Below are positions 46,104 through 53,859 of a DNA stretch of 64,000 nucleotides, in pieces (the stretch's first letter is position 1; the number at the start of each line of letters is the position of its first letter). Position numbers and translations under genes: made by a program. Below the pieces are notes generated by a model. The model worked only from the letters and a program-made list of their open reading frames with translations. It was not told the origin of the DNA and ran no database searches. Source of the DNA: Janthinobacterium sp. CG3 (GTDB taxonomy: Bacteria > Pseudomonadota > Gammaproteobacteria > Burkholderiales > Burkholderiaceae_D); contig NZ_KB467824.1 of assembly GCF_000344615.1 (NCBI RefSeq), positions 1,924,702-1,988,701 of the forward strand. Reading direction: 5' to 3'.

Positions 46104-47222
46104 TTAAGCGGAGCGCGCCAATAGTTTGAGCAGGCCGCCCATATCGGCCCTTCCAGCCTCGGGAAGGTATTGCCAGGAGCCGATTCCGGCGCGCTCGAAG
46201 CGCCGGCTGGCCTGCGACGACTCGTCGAGCACAATCACCCGCATCCCCGCTTCCGCAACGCTGTGAATGCGCGCAATCGCCTCGTCCAGCGCCTTCTTCT
46301 GCCCACCCGAATCGACCGTCACCAACAGATAGTCGGCGGCGTCCGCAACGTCGTACCCGGCCTCGCCAAACCAGGCCGTGTCGATCCGTTTGACGCTGCC
46401 CTTTTGGCTCAGCAGAATATTGAAGCCGCCATGAATGAAGGCGGCCAAGGACTTCGAGTTTTCATCGTCCATCGCCGGGCCGATCAACAGGCACACTTCG
46501 CCGGGTTCGCGGTTGACATTCAGGCGCAGCTGGCGCAGCGATTTGGATACTTCCTCGAACACATGGCGTAGCCCCGCGACGCGCTTGACCACGGAGGAAG
46601 CGACGGTCGGCTGATCCGCCACCGGCGTGGACGAACGCGCCGGACGGCCGTGCGCCACCGGAAAATCGGCCACCGTCACCTTGTCCGCCCGCATGTCCAA
46701 GTCCGTGCACCAGCGTTGATATCGTTCTTCAACGTGCTGGACGCGGCGCGCGACATCCTCATCCATCCGCAGCGAGCCATCGCTCAAGTCCCGCTGTAGC
46801 AAGCCGAGATTGCTGCTTACCCGTTTGAGGAAAAACCGGACTTTCTGATCCTGATCACGGTTTTGTTCCACGGCATTAAGCGCCTCTTCAGCCGTGGACA
46901 GGGAAAGCGGCACCGCGCTCAAGGGCGACACCCAGCCCTGTTGCCGCGTGGTTTCCCGCCAATCGTCCGTCAGCGAAGCAAAAATTTGCTGAAGCCCGGC
47001 CTTAATCTTGCTTCTGCCCGCATCCGACAGCGTATAGGTATCCACCTGGCCGCCGCGCCGTCGCGGCTCGGAGAGCAACTTTTTCTTAACGACACAATCG
47101 ATGTTTCGATTCAACACCGTGCGTACCGTTGCAGGTTTTTCATCGGTGGCGGCGGCCAGGCTGGCGACGGTAAAGTGCTCCAGCCTAACCATTGCTGCGA
47201 GAATCGTGTTCGTTTTCAACAT
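46104..47222 (-). CDS. Winged-helix and Rossmann-like protein of unknown function (cassette gene 3)
   Basis: A 372-residue protein. Residues about 1-75 look like a winged helix (LEHFTVASLAAATDEKPATVRTVLNR then a GGQVDTYTLSDAGR wing). A helical, charged middle follows (about 105-190). The C-terminal part (about 235-370) alternates hydrophobic strands and helices (VCLLIGPAMDDENS, ADYLLVTVDSGGQKK, GMRVIVLDESSQASRRFE), like a nucleotide-binding or TIR/SLOG-type Rossmann fold. I cannot name the family. It may regulate the cassette through the ATTATTCA palindromes, act as the effector, or do both. It is third in the operon, 77 bases after its neighbour. Confidence 0.65.
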   Translation of the reverse strand: MLKTNTILAAMVRLEHFTVASLAAATDEKPATVRTVLNRNIDCVVKKKLLSEPRRRGGQVDTYTLSDAGRSKIKAGLQQIFASLTDDWRETTRQQGWVSPLSAVPLSLSTAEEALNAVEQNRDQDQKVRFFLKRVSSNLGLLQRDLSDGSLRMDEDVARRVQHVEERYQRWCTDLDMRADKVTVADFPVAHGRPARSSTPVADQPTVASSVVKRVAGLRHVFEEVSKSLRQLRLNVNREPGEVCLLIGPAMDDENSKSLAAFIHGGFNILLSQKGSVKRIDTAWFGEAGYDVADAADYLLVTVDSGGQKKALDEAIARIHSVAEAGMRVIVLDESSQASRRFERAGIGSWQYLPEAGRADMGGLLKLLARSA

Positions 47223-47282
47223 TTTTCTGCCTCATCAAGCACTGGAGCGAACGCCCTGCGATCAGTATAGGAGTCCGTATTC

Positions 47283-47300
47283 ATTATTCAAGTGAATAAT
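47283..47300. promoter_or_regulatory. ATTATTCA palindrome upstream of cassette gene 3
   Basis: ATTATTCA-AG-TGAATAAT is a perfect 8-base inverted repeat. It overlaps the stop of the preceding gene and lies about 60 bases before the ATG at 47222. The same half site occurs at the head of the operon (48925-48932), so the two may share a regulator. Confidence 0.6.
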
Positions 47301-48490
47301 TAAAGCGAGTGTATCACGCTCAACAGGGCTCCGACCTGGCCGTCCAAGGCGAACTGCTGGATGCCTTGGCTAAGCTTACCCCCGATGAAGGTCGAGGCAG
47401 CCGCCGAGCCGCTCAAGTGTTCCCGCACTTTATCGACCATCAAGGCGCGATCCTCGTCTGACCTCTGCGACAAGTTCAATCCTACGGAAAAACGGAACAG
47501 AACGTCCCACGCGCTGGCGGCGTCCTCAAGCGTGACGCCACAGAAATGCCAAAAGTCCAAGGCCGCCGCCGCGCCGCTGGCATATTCCGCGGCGGCACTG
47601 TGGCTGGGCCTGGCGAAGTCGTTGCGCCGCCATTGCGCACGGCGTCCCGCGTTGACAAACTCCTTTGCCAAGCCCCGCAGACGGCCACCGTGCCGCTGGA
47701 GCGCTTCGCCAAGTTGTTGCTCAAGCAATTGCAAGCCCACCCAGTCCATCCAGCCCTCATGGAACATATCCGAATAACCGGCTTCGCTCGAATCGAGACT
47801 GAGCCCGCAGCAGCCATGCACGAAACACTCGTGAAACAGGATATACAAGCAGGCGTAATAGTCCGCCAGCACCACGTCCGGCACGTAGAAGTGGAGCTCG
47901 ATGGCGCGCACCGTGCGCCCGGGCGCTTCCCGGGTCCTGCCCGTGACCGCCAGATCGAGCGCGCTGTTGCGCACGTTCAGGTGGGCGGTGCTCAGCTCCA
48001 GCAGCCAAGTGCAATTATTGCTCGCGTAGCGCGCACAAAGTTGCCTGCAAAAGCCAACGACAAAGTCGAACAACTCCCTCAGCAAGACGAAGCAGGTGCC
48101 GGCGTGTTCAATATTGCGCGAATTGGCCATGCGCGCGGCGTCCGCGGCGCTGCATTTTATGGAGGCGTGGCAATGCGCGCATGGTTGCGACAGAAAATTT
48201 TTCCCAACAGACTGCACAAGACCTTGATTCGTCGCGGAAAGGCCGGCAATGGCGTGATTGGCGCTGAAAACGGTATGGATTTTCGCCAGGAACTCATCCA
48301 ACGCCGGCACGCCAACGCAGGAGGCGACCGTGGAGGCGTCAATGCTGCGCTCCACGCCTTTCAGAATAGCGCGCGCCGCTGGATCAAGATACAGCGAGGC
48401 AAGCGCGTTTCCCTGGGCAAGTTCCGTCTCTATCCATTTGAACCGCGCCATCAGCGCGGCAAAATGAGGCCAGGCAAGGTGCGAGCTCAC
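47300..48490 (-). CDS. HExxxH metallopeptidase-like protein of unknown function (cassette gene 2)
   Basis: A 396-residue protein with no signal peptide. ILFHECFVHG (His220, Glu221, His225) followed 20 residues later by FHEGWMDWV (His244, Glu245) resembles a zinc metallopeptidase site. The spacing is HExxxH, not HExxH, and the EGW segment could supply the third ligand as in gluzincins. PCAHCHASIKC (about 103-113) might bind another metal. The protein is rich in cysteine overall. I do not recognise the family. It starts 17 bases after cassette gene 1 and is probably co-translated with it. Protease activity would fit a toxin-like effector, but this is inference. Confidence 0.6.
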   Translation of the reverse strand: MSSHLAWPHFAALMARFKWIETELAQGNALASLYLDPAARAILKGVERSIDASTVASCVGVPALDEFLAKIHTVFSANHAIAGLSATNQGLVQSVGKNFLSQPCAHCHASIKCSAADAARMANSRNIEHAGTCFVLLRELFDFVVGFCRQLCARYASNNCTWLLELSTAHLNVRNSALDLAVTGRTREAPGRTVRAIELHFYVPDVVLADYYACLYILFHECFVHGCCGLSLDSSEAGYSDMFHEGWMDWVGLQLLEQQLGEALQRHGGRLRGLAKEFVNAGRRAQWRRNDFARPSHSAAAEYASGAAAALDFWHFCGVTLEDAASAWDVLFRFSVGLNLSQRSDEDRALMVDKVREHLSGSAAASTFIGGKLSQGIQQFALDGQVGALLSVIHSL

Positions 48491-48507
48491 GACCGTCGCC
48501 CTCCCGC

Positions 48508-48900
48508 TCAGTCGGAATCGCCGTCGGCCTGTTCAGGCGACTCTTTTTTCGGCTTGGCCTTGGCAACAATCGCGTCGACGCCAAACTTGGCGACCAAGAT
48601 CGGCAGCAACACTTTCTTCCACAGATCGGTCGCCACCGTCGCCGCCAGGCCCGAGCCGCTCACGGCAATAATGAGTTCGACCAGGGAGCTGTCGACCCCC
48701 GCGGCGGATTTCTTGACACTAAGAACTTGGCCAAAGGTTCCGGGCAGCGCGGCCGTATCGATACCCGCTTCGACGGCCCGTTGCGCCGCATCGCTGGCAG
48801 GTTCCTTCAAGCTCGAATAGGCTTGCTCCAGCTCCAGCTGAATGGCGCTGAAAGGAACTTGCGCGTTTGTTAATTCATACGTCAATTGTTCGCTCGACAT
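48508..48900 (-). CDS. Small protein with one hydrophobic segment (cassette gene 1)
   Basis: A 130-residue protein. Residues about 71-90 (SLVELIIAVSGSGLAATVAT) form a hydrophobic stretch, followed by DLWKKVLLPILVAKFG and a charged tail ending in ESPEQADGDSD. The layout recalls the EACC1-type adaptor proteins described from bacterial conflict systems, but I cannot verify that here. It could anchor or tether the two downstream gene products. First gene of the cassette operon. Confidence 0.6.
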   Translation of the reverse strand: MSSEQLTYELTNAQVPFSAIQLELEQAYSSLKEPASDAAQRAVEAGIDTAALPGTFGQVLSVKKSAAGVDSSLVELIIAVSGSGLAATVATDLWKKVLLPILVAKFGVDAIVAKAKPKKESPEQADGDSD

Positions 48901-48913
48901 GCCGCGCCCTCAC

Positions 48914-48933
48914 ATGAATGGTTAATTATTCAT
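48914..48933. promoter_or_regulatory. Operator-like palindrome at the head of the cassette
   Basis: ATGAATGGTTAATTATTCAT contains outer ATGAAT/ATTCAT arms around TTAA and includes an ATTATTCA half site identical to that at 47283. It lies 13 bases upstream of the first cassette ATG, where a repressor could act. Confidence 0.55.
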
Positions 48934-49032
48934 GTTTGCACAAATCACAGCAATATTCAATTTCTGTTTGCACCGCGCCATGCTGCCGGGGTGGAAAATG
49001 TGAGGATGGCGCCTACGCCGGCGGGGAAATAG

Positions 49033-49064
49033 AAAAAGGGACTAGATTTTGCAATCTAGTCCCC
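49033..49064 (-). terminator. Terminator of tRNA-Arg copy 2
   Basis: GGGACTAGATT, loop TTGC, AATCTAGTCCC, then a T-run on the minus strand; one base pair shorter than the copy-1 terminator. Confidence 0.85.
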
Positions 49065-49071
49065 GATATTC

Positions 49072-49148
49072 TGGTGCGGCTGGCAGGAATTGAACCCACG
49101 ACCCCTTGGTTCGTAGCCAAGTACTCTATCCAACTGAGCTACAGCCGC
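49072..49148 (-). tRNA. tRNA-Arg (anticodon ACG), copy 2
   Basis: 77 bases including CCA, identical to copy 1. It lies to the right of the three-gene cassette within the second direct repeat. Confidence 0.97.
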
Positions 49149-49228
49149 GAAAGGCCGGATTATAGCAGGGGATTGGCGAATGGCCAAGGGCGCCGGGCGC
49201 ATTTCCCGCCCGGCCCGCGTTCCTTGGC

Positions 49229-49402
49229 TCAGGTCGGGTGCGCCAGCAGCGCCGCGCGGGCGCCTTCCTCGGCCAAGCTGGCGGCCAGCGCGGCGAAGGC
49301 TTGCGCGGCCGCGCCCTGGTAGGCGCCCTTGCGCGTGAGCAGCGCCACCACGCGCGGCGCCGGCGCCGGCTCCAGTGGCACCAGTCGAAACCCGAGGCGG
49401 CG
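49229..49402 (-). pseudogene. LysR-family regulator remnant (cynR 3' end)
   Basis: Reading right to left, the last ~57 codons of a LysR regulator remain: [20 protein letters not shown], then KGAYQGAAAQAFAALAASLA, and a stop at 49229. The segment is typical of the LysR C-terminal end. In frame upstream a stop (TGA) is met inside what is homologous to the cyanase gene. The rest of the gene, with its DNA-binding domain, is gone. Its orientation opposite the cynS remnant fits an old divergent cynR-cynS pair. Confidence 0.75.
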
Positions 49403-49404
49403 TA

Positions 49405-49569
49405 CGCCTGAGCGGCGTCACCTTGGTGCACGAGCAGTTCGGCGATGGCATCATCAGCGCCATCAACTTCAAGCTCGACATGCGGAAGGTCGTGGACCCG
49501 GACGGCGGCCTGCGCGCCGCCGCCGCCTTCGACGGCAAGTACCTGCCGGCCCAACCCTTCTCGATGTAA
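49405..49569 (+). pseudogene. Cyanase remnant (cynS 3' end)
   Basis: The last ~54 codons of a cyanate hydratase remain: [20 protein letters not shown], then [12 protein letters not shown]. This matches residues about 105-156 of the intact cynS at 49786. Of the three catalytic residues only Ser122's position remains; Arg96 and Glu99 are deleted. A start codon in frame at 49375 exists but makes no enzyme. A good terminator follows. Confidence 0.8.
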
Positions 49570-49588
49570 AGCGCGCGCAATACGCGCC

Positions 49589-49624
49589 GGGGCCGCACCG
49601 CATTGTTGCGGCGCAGCCCTTTTT
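49589..49624 (+). terminator. Terminator after the cynS remnant
   Basis: GGGGCCGCACCGCA, loop TTGT, TGCGGCGCAGCCC, then TTTTT; a few mispairs inside a strong stem. It belonged to the old cyanase gene. Confidence 0.75.
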
Positions 49625-49785
49625 CCCCGTCGTCCAGGCATTTATTTCGACCACAGTTGATTTATCTCAGGCCGACGGTGGATAGTCGGCGCCGCACCGG
49701 CGTCCTCAGCCACACTTGCCATTGTTTAATCGTCATGTAAAAACCGCGCCGTCCGGCCGCCATCCCACCCATCGAAAGGCACACC

Positions 49786-50256
49786 ATGCTGCAATCACAG
49801 TTCTCCCCACTGCCGCGCCAGGCCCTGAGCGCGGCAATCGTCGACGCGAAGGCACAAAGGAATTTGTCGTGGGAGGAACTGGCCCGCGACACCGGGCTGA
49901 GCACCGTGTTCGTGACGGCCGCCCTGCTCGGCCAGCACCCCTTGCCGGCCGTTGCCGCGCGCAGCGTCGCCGAGCGGCTGGGACTGGCGCCGGAGGCGGC
50001 GGCGCTGTTGCAGGCGGTGCCGATGCGCGGCAGCATCCCCGGCGGCGTGCCGAGCGACCCCACTATTTATCGTTTCCATGAAATGATGCAGGTCTACGGC
50101 AGCACGCTGAAGGCGCTGGTGCACGAGCAATTCGGCGACGGCATCATCAGCGCCATCGACTTCAAGATAGAGCTGAAGAAAGTCCAGGACGCGGACGGCA
50201 GTTACCGCGCGGTCATCGTGCTTGACGGTAAGTTCCTGCCGTACAAACCGTTTTAA
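49786..50256 (+). CDS. cynS: Cyanate hydratase (cyanase)
   Basis: A 156-residue cyanase, exactly the E. coli length. It turns cyanate and bicarbonate into ammonia and CO2 as a decamer. The catalytic residues Arg96 (YRFHEM), Glu99 and Ser122 (GIISAID) are in the same numbers as in E. coli. An N-terminal helix-turn-helix-like domain is present ([22 protein letters not shown]). AAAGGC lies about seven bases before the ATG. A truncated second copy lies 200 bases upstream, so this is either the surviving paralog or a replacement. Confidence 0.95.
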   Translation: MLQSQFSPLPRQALSAAIVDAKAQRNLSWEELARDTGLSTVFVTAALLGQHPLPAVAARSVAERLGLAPEAAALLQAVPMRGSIPGGVPSDPTIYRFHEMMQVYGSTLKALVHEQFGDGIISAIDFKIELKKVQDADGSYRAVIVLDGKFLPYKPF

Positions 50257-50317
50257 AACGGCAAGCGGGATGCCGAGGGGGGCGCCGGCGCCGTGAAGGC
50301 CCGGCGCCGGGACGCGC

Positions 50318-51706
50318 TTAGTTCAGCTTTGAACGCGAGCGCGCGTAGCCGAAGTACAGCACCAGGCCGATAGCCAGCCAGACGCCGAACGCCAGCCAGG
50401 TGGTGGCCTGCAGGTAGCTCATCAGTGTGACGCAGAAACCCACCGCCAGCAGCGGCACCGCCGGCACGCCCGGGCAACGGAACGCCCGCGGCAGGTCGGG
50501 ACGGGTGCGGCGCAGGATCAGCACGGCAATCGACACCAGGGTGAAGGCCGCCAGCGTGCCGATGTTGATCAACTCGGTGAGCACGTTCAGCGGCACCACC
50601 GCCGCCACCAGGCCGAACAGGATGCCGACCACCCAGGTGGCGAAATACGGCGTGCCGTGCTTCGGATGCAGCGTCGACAGCCGCTGCGGCAGCAAGCCGT
50701 CGCGCGACATGGCGAAGATGATGCGCGTCTGGCCGTACAGCATCACCAGGATCACGGTGGTCATGCCGAGGATCGCGCCCAGGTCGACAAAGCCGGCCAC
50801 CCAGTTCTCGCCGGCGTATTGCAGCGCCAGCGAGACCGGATGGTCGACGCCGAGAAACTTCTGGTACGGCACGATGCCGGTCATGATCGCCGACACCACC
50901 ACATATAGCACGGTGCACACCGCCAGCGAACCGAGGATGCCGATGGGCAGATTGCGCTCCGGCCGCTTGACCTCCTCCGCCGCCGACGTGACGGCGTCGA
51001 AGCCGATGAAGGCGAAGAACACCAACGCCGCCGCGCCGAATACGCCGTCGTGGCCGTAGGGCATGAAGGGTTGCCAGTTGGCCGGCTGCACATGGCGCGC
51101 GCCGACGGCGATGAACAGCAGCACCACGGCGACCTTGATCACCACCATGATGTTGTTGAGGCGGGCCGACTCGCGCATGCCCAGCGATAGCATGCCGGTG
51201 AGCCCCAGCATGATCAGCAGCGCCGGCAGGTTGAACCAGGTGGCGACCCCGGGCAAGGCGCCCGGCGCGGCCGTCAGCACCGTCGGCAGGCCCAGGCCGA
51301 AGCCGGAAATGAGCGACTGGAAGTAACCCGACCAGCCCACCGCGACGGCGGACGAGGCCAGGCCGTACTCAAGCATCAGGTCCCAGCCTATCATCCAGGC
51401 GACCAGCTCGCCCAGCGTGGCGTAGCAATAGGTGTAGATGGAACCGGCCACCGGCACCGACGAGGCGAACTCGGCGTAGCACAGCGCGGCGAAACCGCAA
51501 GCCATCGCCGCGATGATGAACGAGAGCGGCAGCGCCGGCCCGGCCGTCAGCGCGCCGGTACCGGTCAGCACGAAAATGCCGGTGCCGACGATGGCGCCGA
51601 TGCCCATCAAAATCAGGTCGAACGGCCCCAGCACGCGCTGCAAACCGCCCGGCCGGCGGCTGGCCGCCACCATCGCATCGAGGTCTTTGGTTCTGAAAAT
51701 ACTCAC
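50318..51706 (-). CDS. Amino-acid permease (APC family, cationic amino acid type)
   Basis: A 462-residue transporter with about 12 membrane segments. GIGAIVGTGIFVLTG in helix 1 is the APC substrate-binding loop, and FFAFIGFDAVTSAAEEVKRPERNLP in helix 6 is strongly conserved in the cationic amino-acid transporter group (YfnA/CAT type). Divergent from an Lrp-type regulator 185 bases away, which very likely controls it. Substrate among branched or cationic amino acids cannot be decided. Confidence 0.92.
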   Translation of the reverse strand: MSIFRTKDLDAMVAASRRPGGLQRVLGPFDLILMGIGAIVGTGIFVLTGTGALTAGPALPLSFIIAAMACGFAALCYAEFASSVPVAGSIYTYCYATLGELVAWMIGWDLMLEYGLASSAVAVGWSGYFQSLISGFGLGLPTVLTAAPGALPGVATWFNLPALLIMLGLTGMLSLGMRESARLNNIMVVIKVAVVLLFIAVGARHVQPANWQPFMPYGHDGVFGAAALVFFAFIGFDAVTSAAEEVKRPERNLPIGILGSLAVCTVLYVVVSAIMTGIVPYQKFLGVDHPVSLALQYAGENWVAGFVDLGAILGMTTVILVMLYGQTRIIFAMSRDGLLPQRLSTLHPKHGTPYFATWVVGILFGLVAAVVPLNVLTELINIGTLAAFTLVSIAVLILRRTRPDLPRAFRCPGVPAVPLLAVGFCVTLMSYLQATTWLAFGVWLAIGLVLYFGYARSRSKLN

Positions 51707-51890
51707 TTCTGTCTCCTATCATTGTTGGCTTGAGGGGACCCCTGCACCAGGCAGTGTCGCCGCCGCGCCAACTGACTGCAATTTTCGTTCTTTCCACGGG
51801 AAATATGATTCACTTTATTGCGCTGTTTCACCGATACCTTCGAATATAATTAACTTAAATTGAATAAATGATACCAACTGGAGTTTACGC

Positions 51891-52349
51891 ATGACCGACC
51901 TGGACGCCGTCGACCGCGCCATCCTGCAAATCCTGCAAAAGGATGGCCGCCTCTCCAACGCCGAGATCGCCGCCCGCGTCGCCTTGTCGCCGCCGGCCTG
52001 CTGGAAGCGCCTGAAGCGCCTGGAGGAGCACGTCATCCTCGGCTACCACGCGGCGCTGGACCAGCGCGCGCTGGGACTGGGCTTGTTCGCCTTTATCAAC
52101 ATCACGCTCGACGACCATTCGGAGAAGGCCATGCGCGGCTTCGAGGCGGGCGTGCTGGCGCTGCCCAGCGTCGTCGCCTGCCACAACGTTTCGGGCAAAT
52201 ACGACTATCTGTTGCAGGTGGTCGTCAAGGACATGGAAGCGTTCCACGAGTTGTCGATGCAACGCATCCGCAACCTCGCCAACGTCAAGGAGATGTACAC
52301 CGGCTTTTCGCTCAAGGAAATCAAGCGCTCGACCAACCTACCCCTGTAA
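51891..52349 (+). CDS. Lrp/AsnC-family transcriptional regulator
   Basis: A 152-residue regulator. The winged helix (DLDAVDRAILQILQKDGRLSNAE) is followed by the RAM/AsnC ligand-binding domain (VVACHNVSGKYDYLLQVVVKD). It binds amino acids. It is divergent from the APC permease, its likely target, across a gap rich in A/T (51800-51890). Its last 12 bases overlap the convergent SulP gene. Confidence 0.93.
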   Translation: MTDLDAVDRAILQILQKDGRLSNAEIAARVALSPPACWKRLKRLEEHVILGYHAALDQRALGLGLFAFINITLDDHSEKAMRGFEAGVLALPSVVACHNVSGKYDYLLQVVVKDMEAFHELSMQRIRNLANVKEMYTGFSLKEIKRSTNLPL

Positions 52350-53816
52350 CAAGGCGGCGCCGACGCCGGCGCGCTCCAGCAGGGACTGGTTGCGCTGCGA
52401 CAGGTGCGTCACGCGCACCCGCTTGCCCGCCTTGCCGTAGCGCTCGCACAGGCTTTCCAGCGCCGCGATGGCGGAGTGGTCGGCCAGGTGCAGGTAGCGG
52501 CAATCGAGCACCACGCAACCCGGATCGGTCTGCGGTCGGAACAGCTCCTGGAAGTGCGTGGTCGACGCGAAAAACAGGGTGCCGTGCGGCGTGTAGATTT
52601 TTTCGCCGGCCTGGTTCTCGGCGATGTCGGCGCGGATCTCGCGCGCGTGCTGCCAGGCGAAATTGAGGGCGGCGATGACGATGCCGCACAACACCGCCGT
52701 GGCCAGGTCGGTCAACACGGTAATCACGGTGACGGCGACGATGACCAGCGCGTCGTGGCGCGGCACCTTGCCCAACACCCGCAGCGAACCCCAGGCGAAG
52801 GTCTGCTGGGCCACCACGAACATCACGCCGACCAGGGCCGCCAGCGGAATGCGTTCGATCAGCGGCGACAGGAACAGGATGAACAGCAAGATCATCACGC
52901 CGCTGGTGGCGCCGGACAGGCGCGTGCGCCCGCCCGAGCTGAGGTTGATCATGGTCTGGCCGATCATCGCGCAGCCGCCCATGCCGCCGAACAGGCCCGA
53001 CACCACGTTGGCCGCGCCCAGCGCGACGCATTCGCGGTTCGGCTGGCCGCGCGTTGCGGTGATGTCGTCGGTCAGGTTGAAGGTCAGCAGCGTTTCCAGC
53101 ACGCCGACCAGCGACATCAGCAGCGCATACGGCAACACGATGCGCAGCGTCTCCCGCTCCAGCGGCGGCGCCGGCCAGTGCAGCGTCGGCAGGCCGCCGG
53201 CGATGTGCGCCATGTCGCCCAAGGTGCGGGTCGGCACGTCGAGGAAATGGCACAGCAGGCCGACCCCGAGAATGGCCACCAACGCCGGCGGCGCCGCCCT
53301 GGTCAGGCGCGGCAACAGGTAGACGATGGCCATCGTCAGCGCCACCAGCGCGCACATCAGCAGCAGCGGCGCGCCCTCCAGCCATCGCCCGCCTTGCTTG
53401 AAATGCTCGAACTGCGCCATCGCGATGATGATCGCCAGGCCGTTGACAAAGCCCAGCATGACCGGGTGCGGCACCATGCGGATCAGCTTGCCAAGACGCA
53501 GCGCGCCGAACAAGACCATCAGCAAACCACCCAACACCACCGTGGCCAACAAATATTCCACGCCGTGCCGGGCCACCAACGCCACGATCACCACCGCCAT
53601 CGAGCCGGCCGCGCCGGAGATCATCGCGGGACGGCCGCCGAACAGCGCGGTGATGGTGCAAATGAAGACGGCGCCGTACAGGCCCATCAAAGGGTTCACC
53701 TGCGCGACCAAGGCAAAAGCGATGCATTCGGGCACCAGGGCGAAGGACGTGGTCAGGCCGGCCAGAAAGTTTTGTCGGGCGTTCGAGAACCACTGTTCCC
53801 GGAAATTCAAATTCAT
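52338..53816 (-). CDS. SulP-family anion transporter with STAS domain
   Basis: A 492-residue transporter. The membrane part has 10-14 helices with the SulP pore segments (NFLAGLTTSFALVPECIAFA, NPLMGLYGAVF). The C-terminal STAS domain (VVLDCRYLHLADHSAIAALE) is present from about residue 400. SulP proteins move sulfate, bicarbonate or dicarboxylates. The C-terminus overlaps the Lrp gene end. Substrate is not decided by sequence; proximity to cynS makes bicarbonate one option. Confidence 0.9.
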   Translation of the reverse strand: MNLNFREQWFSNARQNFLAGLTTSFALVPECIAFALVAQVNPLMGLYGAVFICTITALFGGRPAMISGAAGSMAVVIVALVARHGVEYLLATVVLGGLLMVLFGALRLGKLIRMVPHPVMLGFVNGLAIIIAMAQFEHFKQGGRWLEGAPLLLMCALVALTMAIVYLLPRLTRAAPPALVAILGVGLLCHFLDVPTRTLGDMAHIAGGLPTLHWPAPPLERETLRIVLPYALLMSLVGVLETLLTFNLTDDITATRGQPNRECVALGAANVVSGLFGGMGGCAMIGQTMINLSSGGRTRLSGATSGVMILLFILFLSPLIERIPLAALVGVMFVVAQQTFAWGSLRVLGKVPRHDALVIVAVTVITVLTDLATAVLCGIVIAALNFAWQHAREIRADIAENQAGEKIYTPHGTLFFASTTHFQELFRPQTDPGCVVLDCRYLHLADHSAIAALESLCERYGKAGKRVRVTHLSQRNQSLLERAGVGAALLQG

Positions 53817-53859
53817 GGATGATGATCGCAGTTGGATGGCGCAAGGCCGGAAGGGGCCG

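Larger units (their letters stand above)
49030..49192. repeat. Right direct repeat (terminator + tRNA-Arg + promoter side)
   Basis: Second copy of the ~163-base repeat at 45811-45974. Differences are one missing G in the terminator and four substitutions on the promoter side. It marks the right border of the cassette. Confidence 0.8.

Noticed and set aside
46104..47222. Protein as a member of a named family such as TIR or NYN
   Set aside because: The C-terminal fold is strand-helix alternating, but none of the conserved catalytic residues of those families could be placed with confidence.
45854..49148. Cassette as an integrative element with integrase
   Set aside because: No recombinase or integrase gene is inside. 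The repeat is longer than a usual attachment site, so a duplication or lost integrase is as likely.
49375..49569. 64-codon ORF as a small functional cyanase-like gene
   Set aside because: It is the tail of cynS without Arg96 or Glu99 and without the N-terminal domain; treated as a scar.
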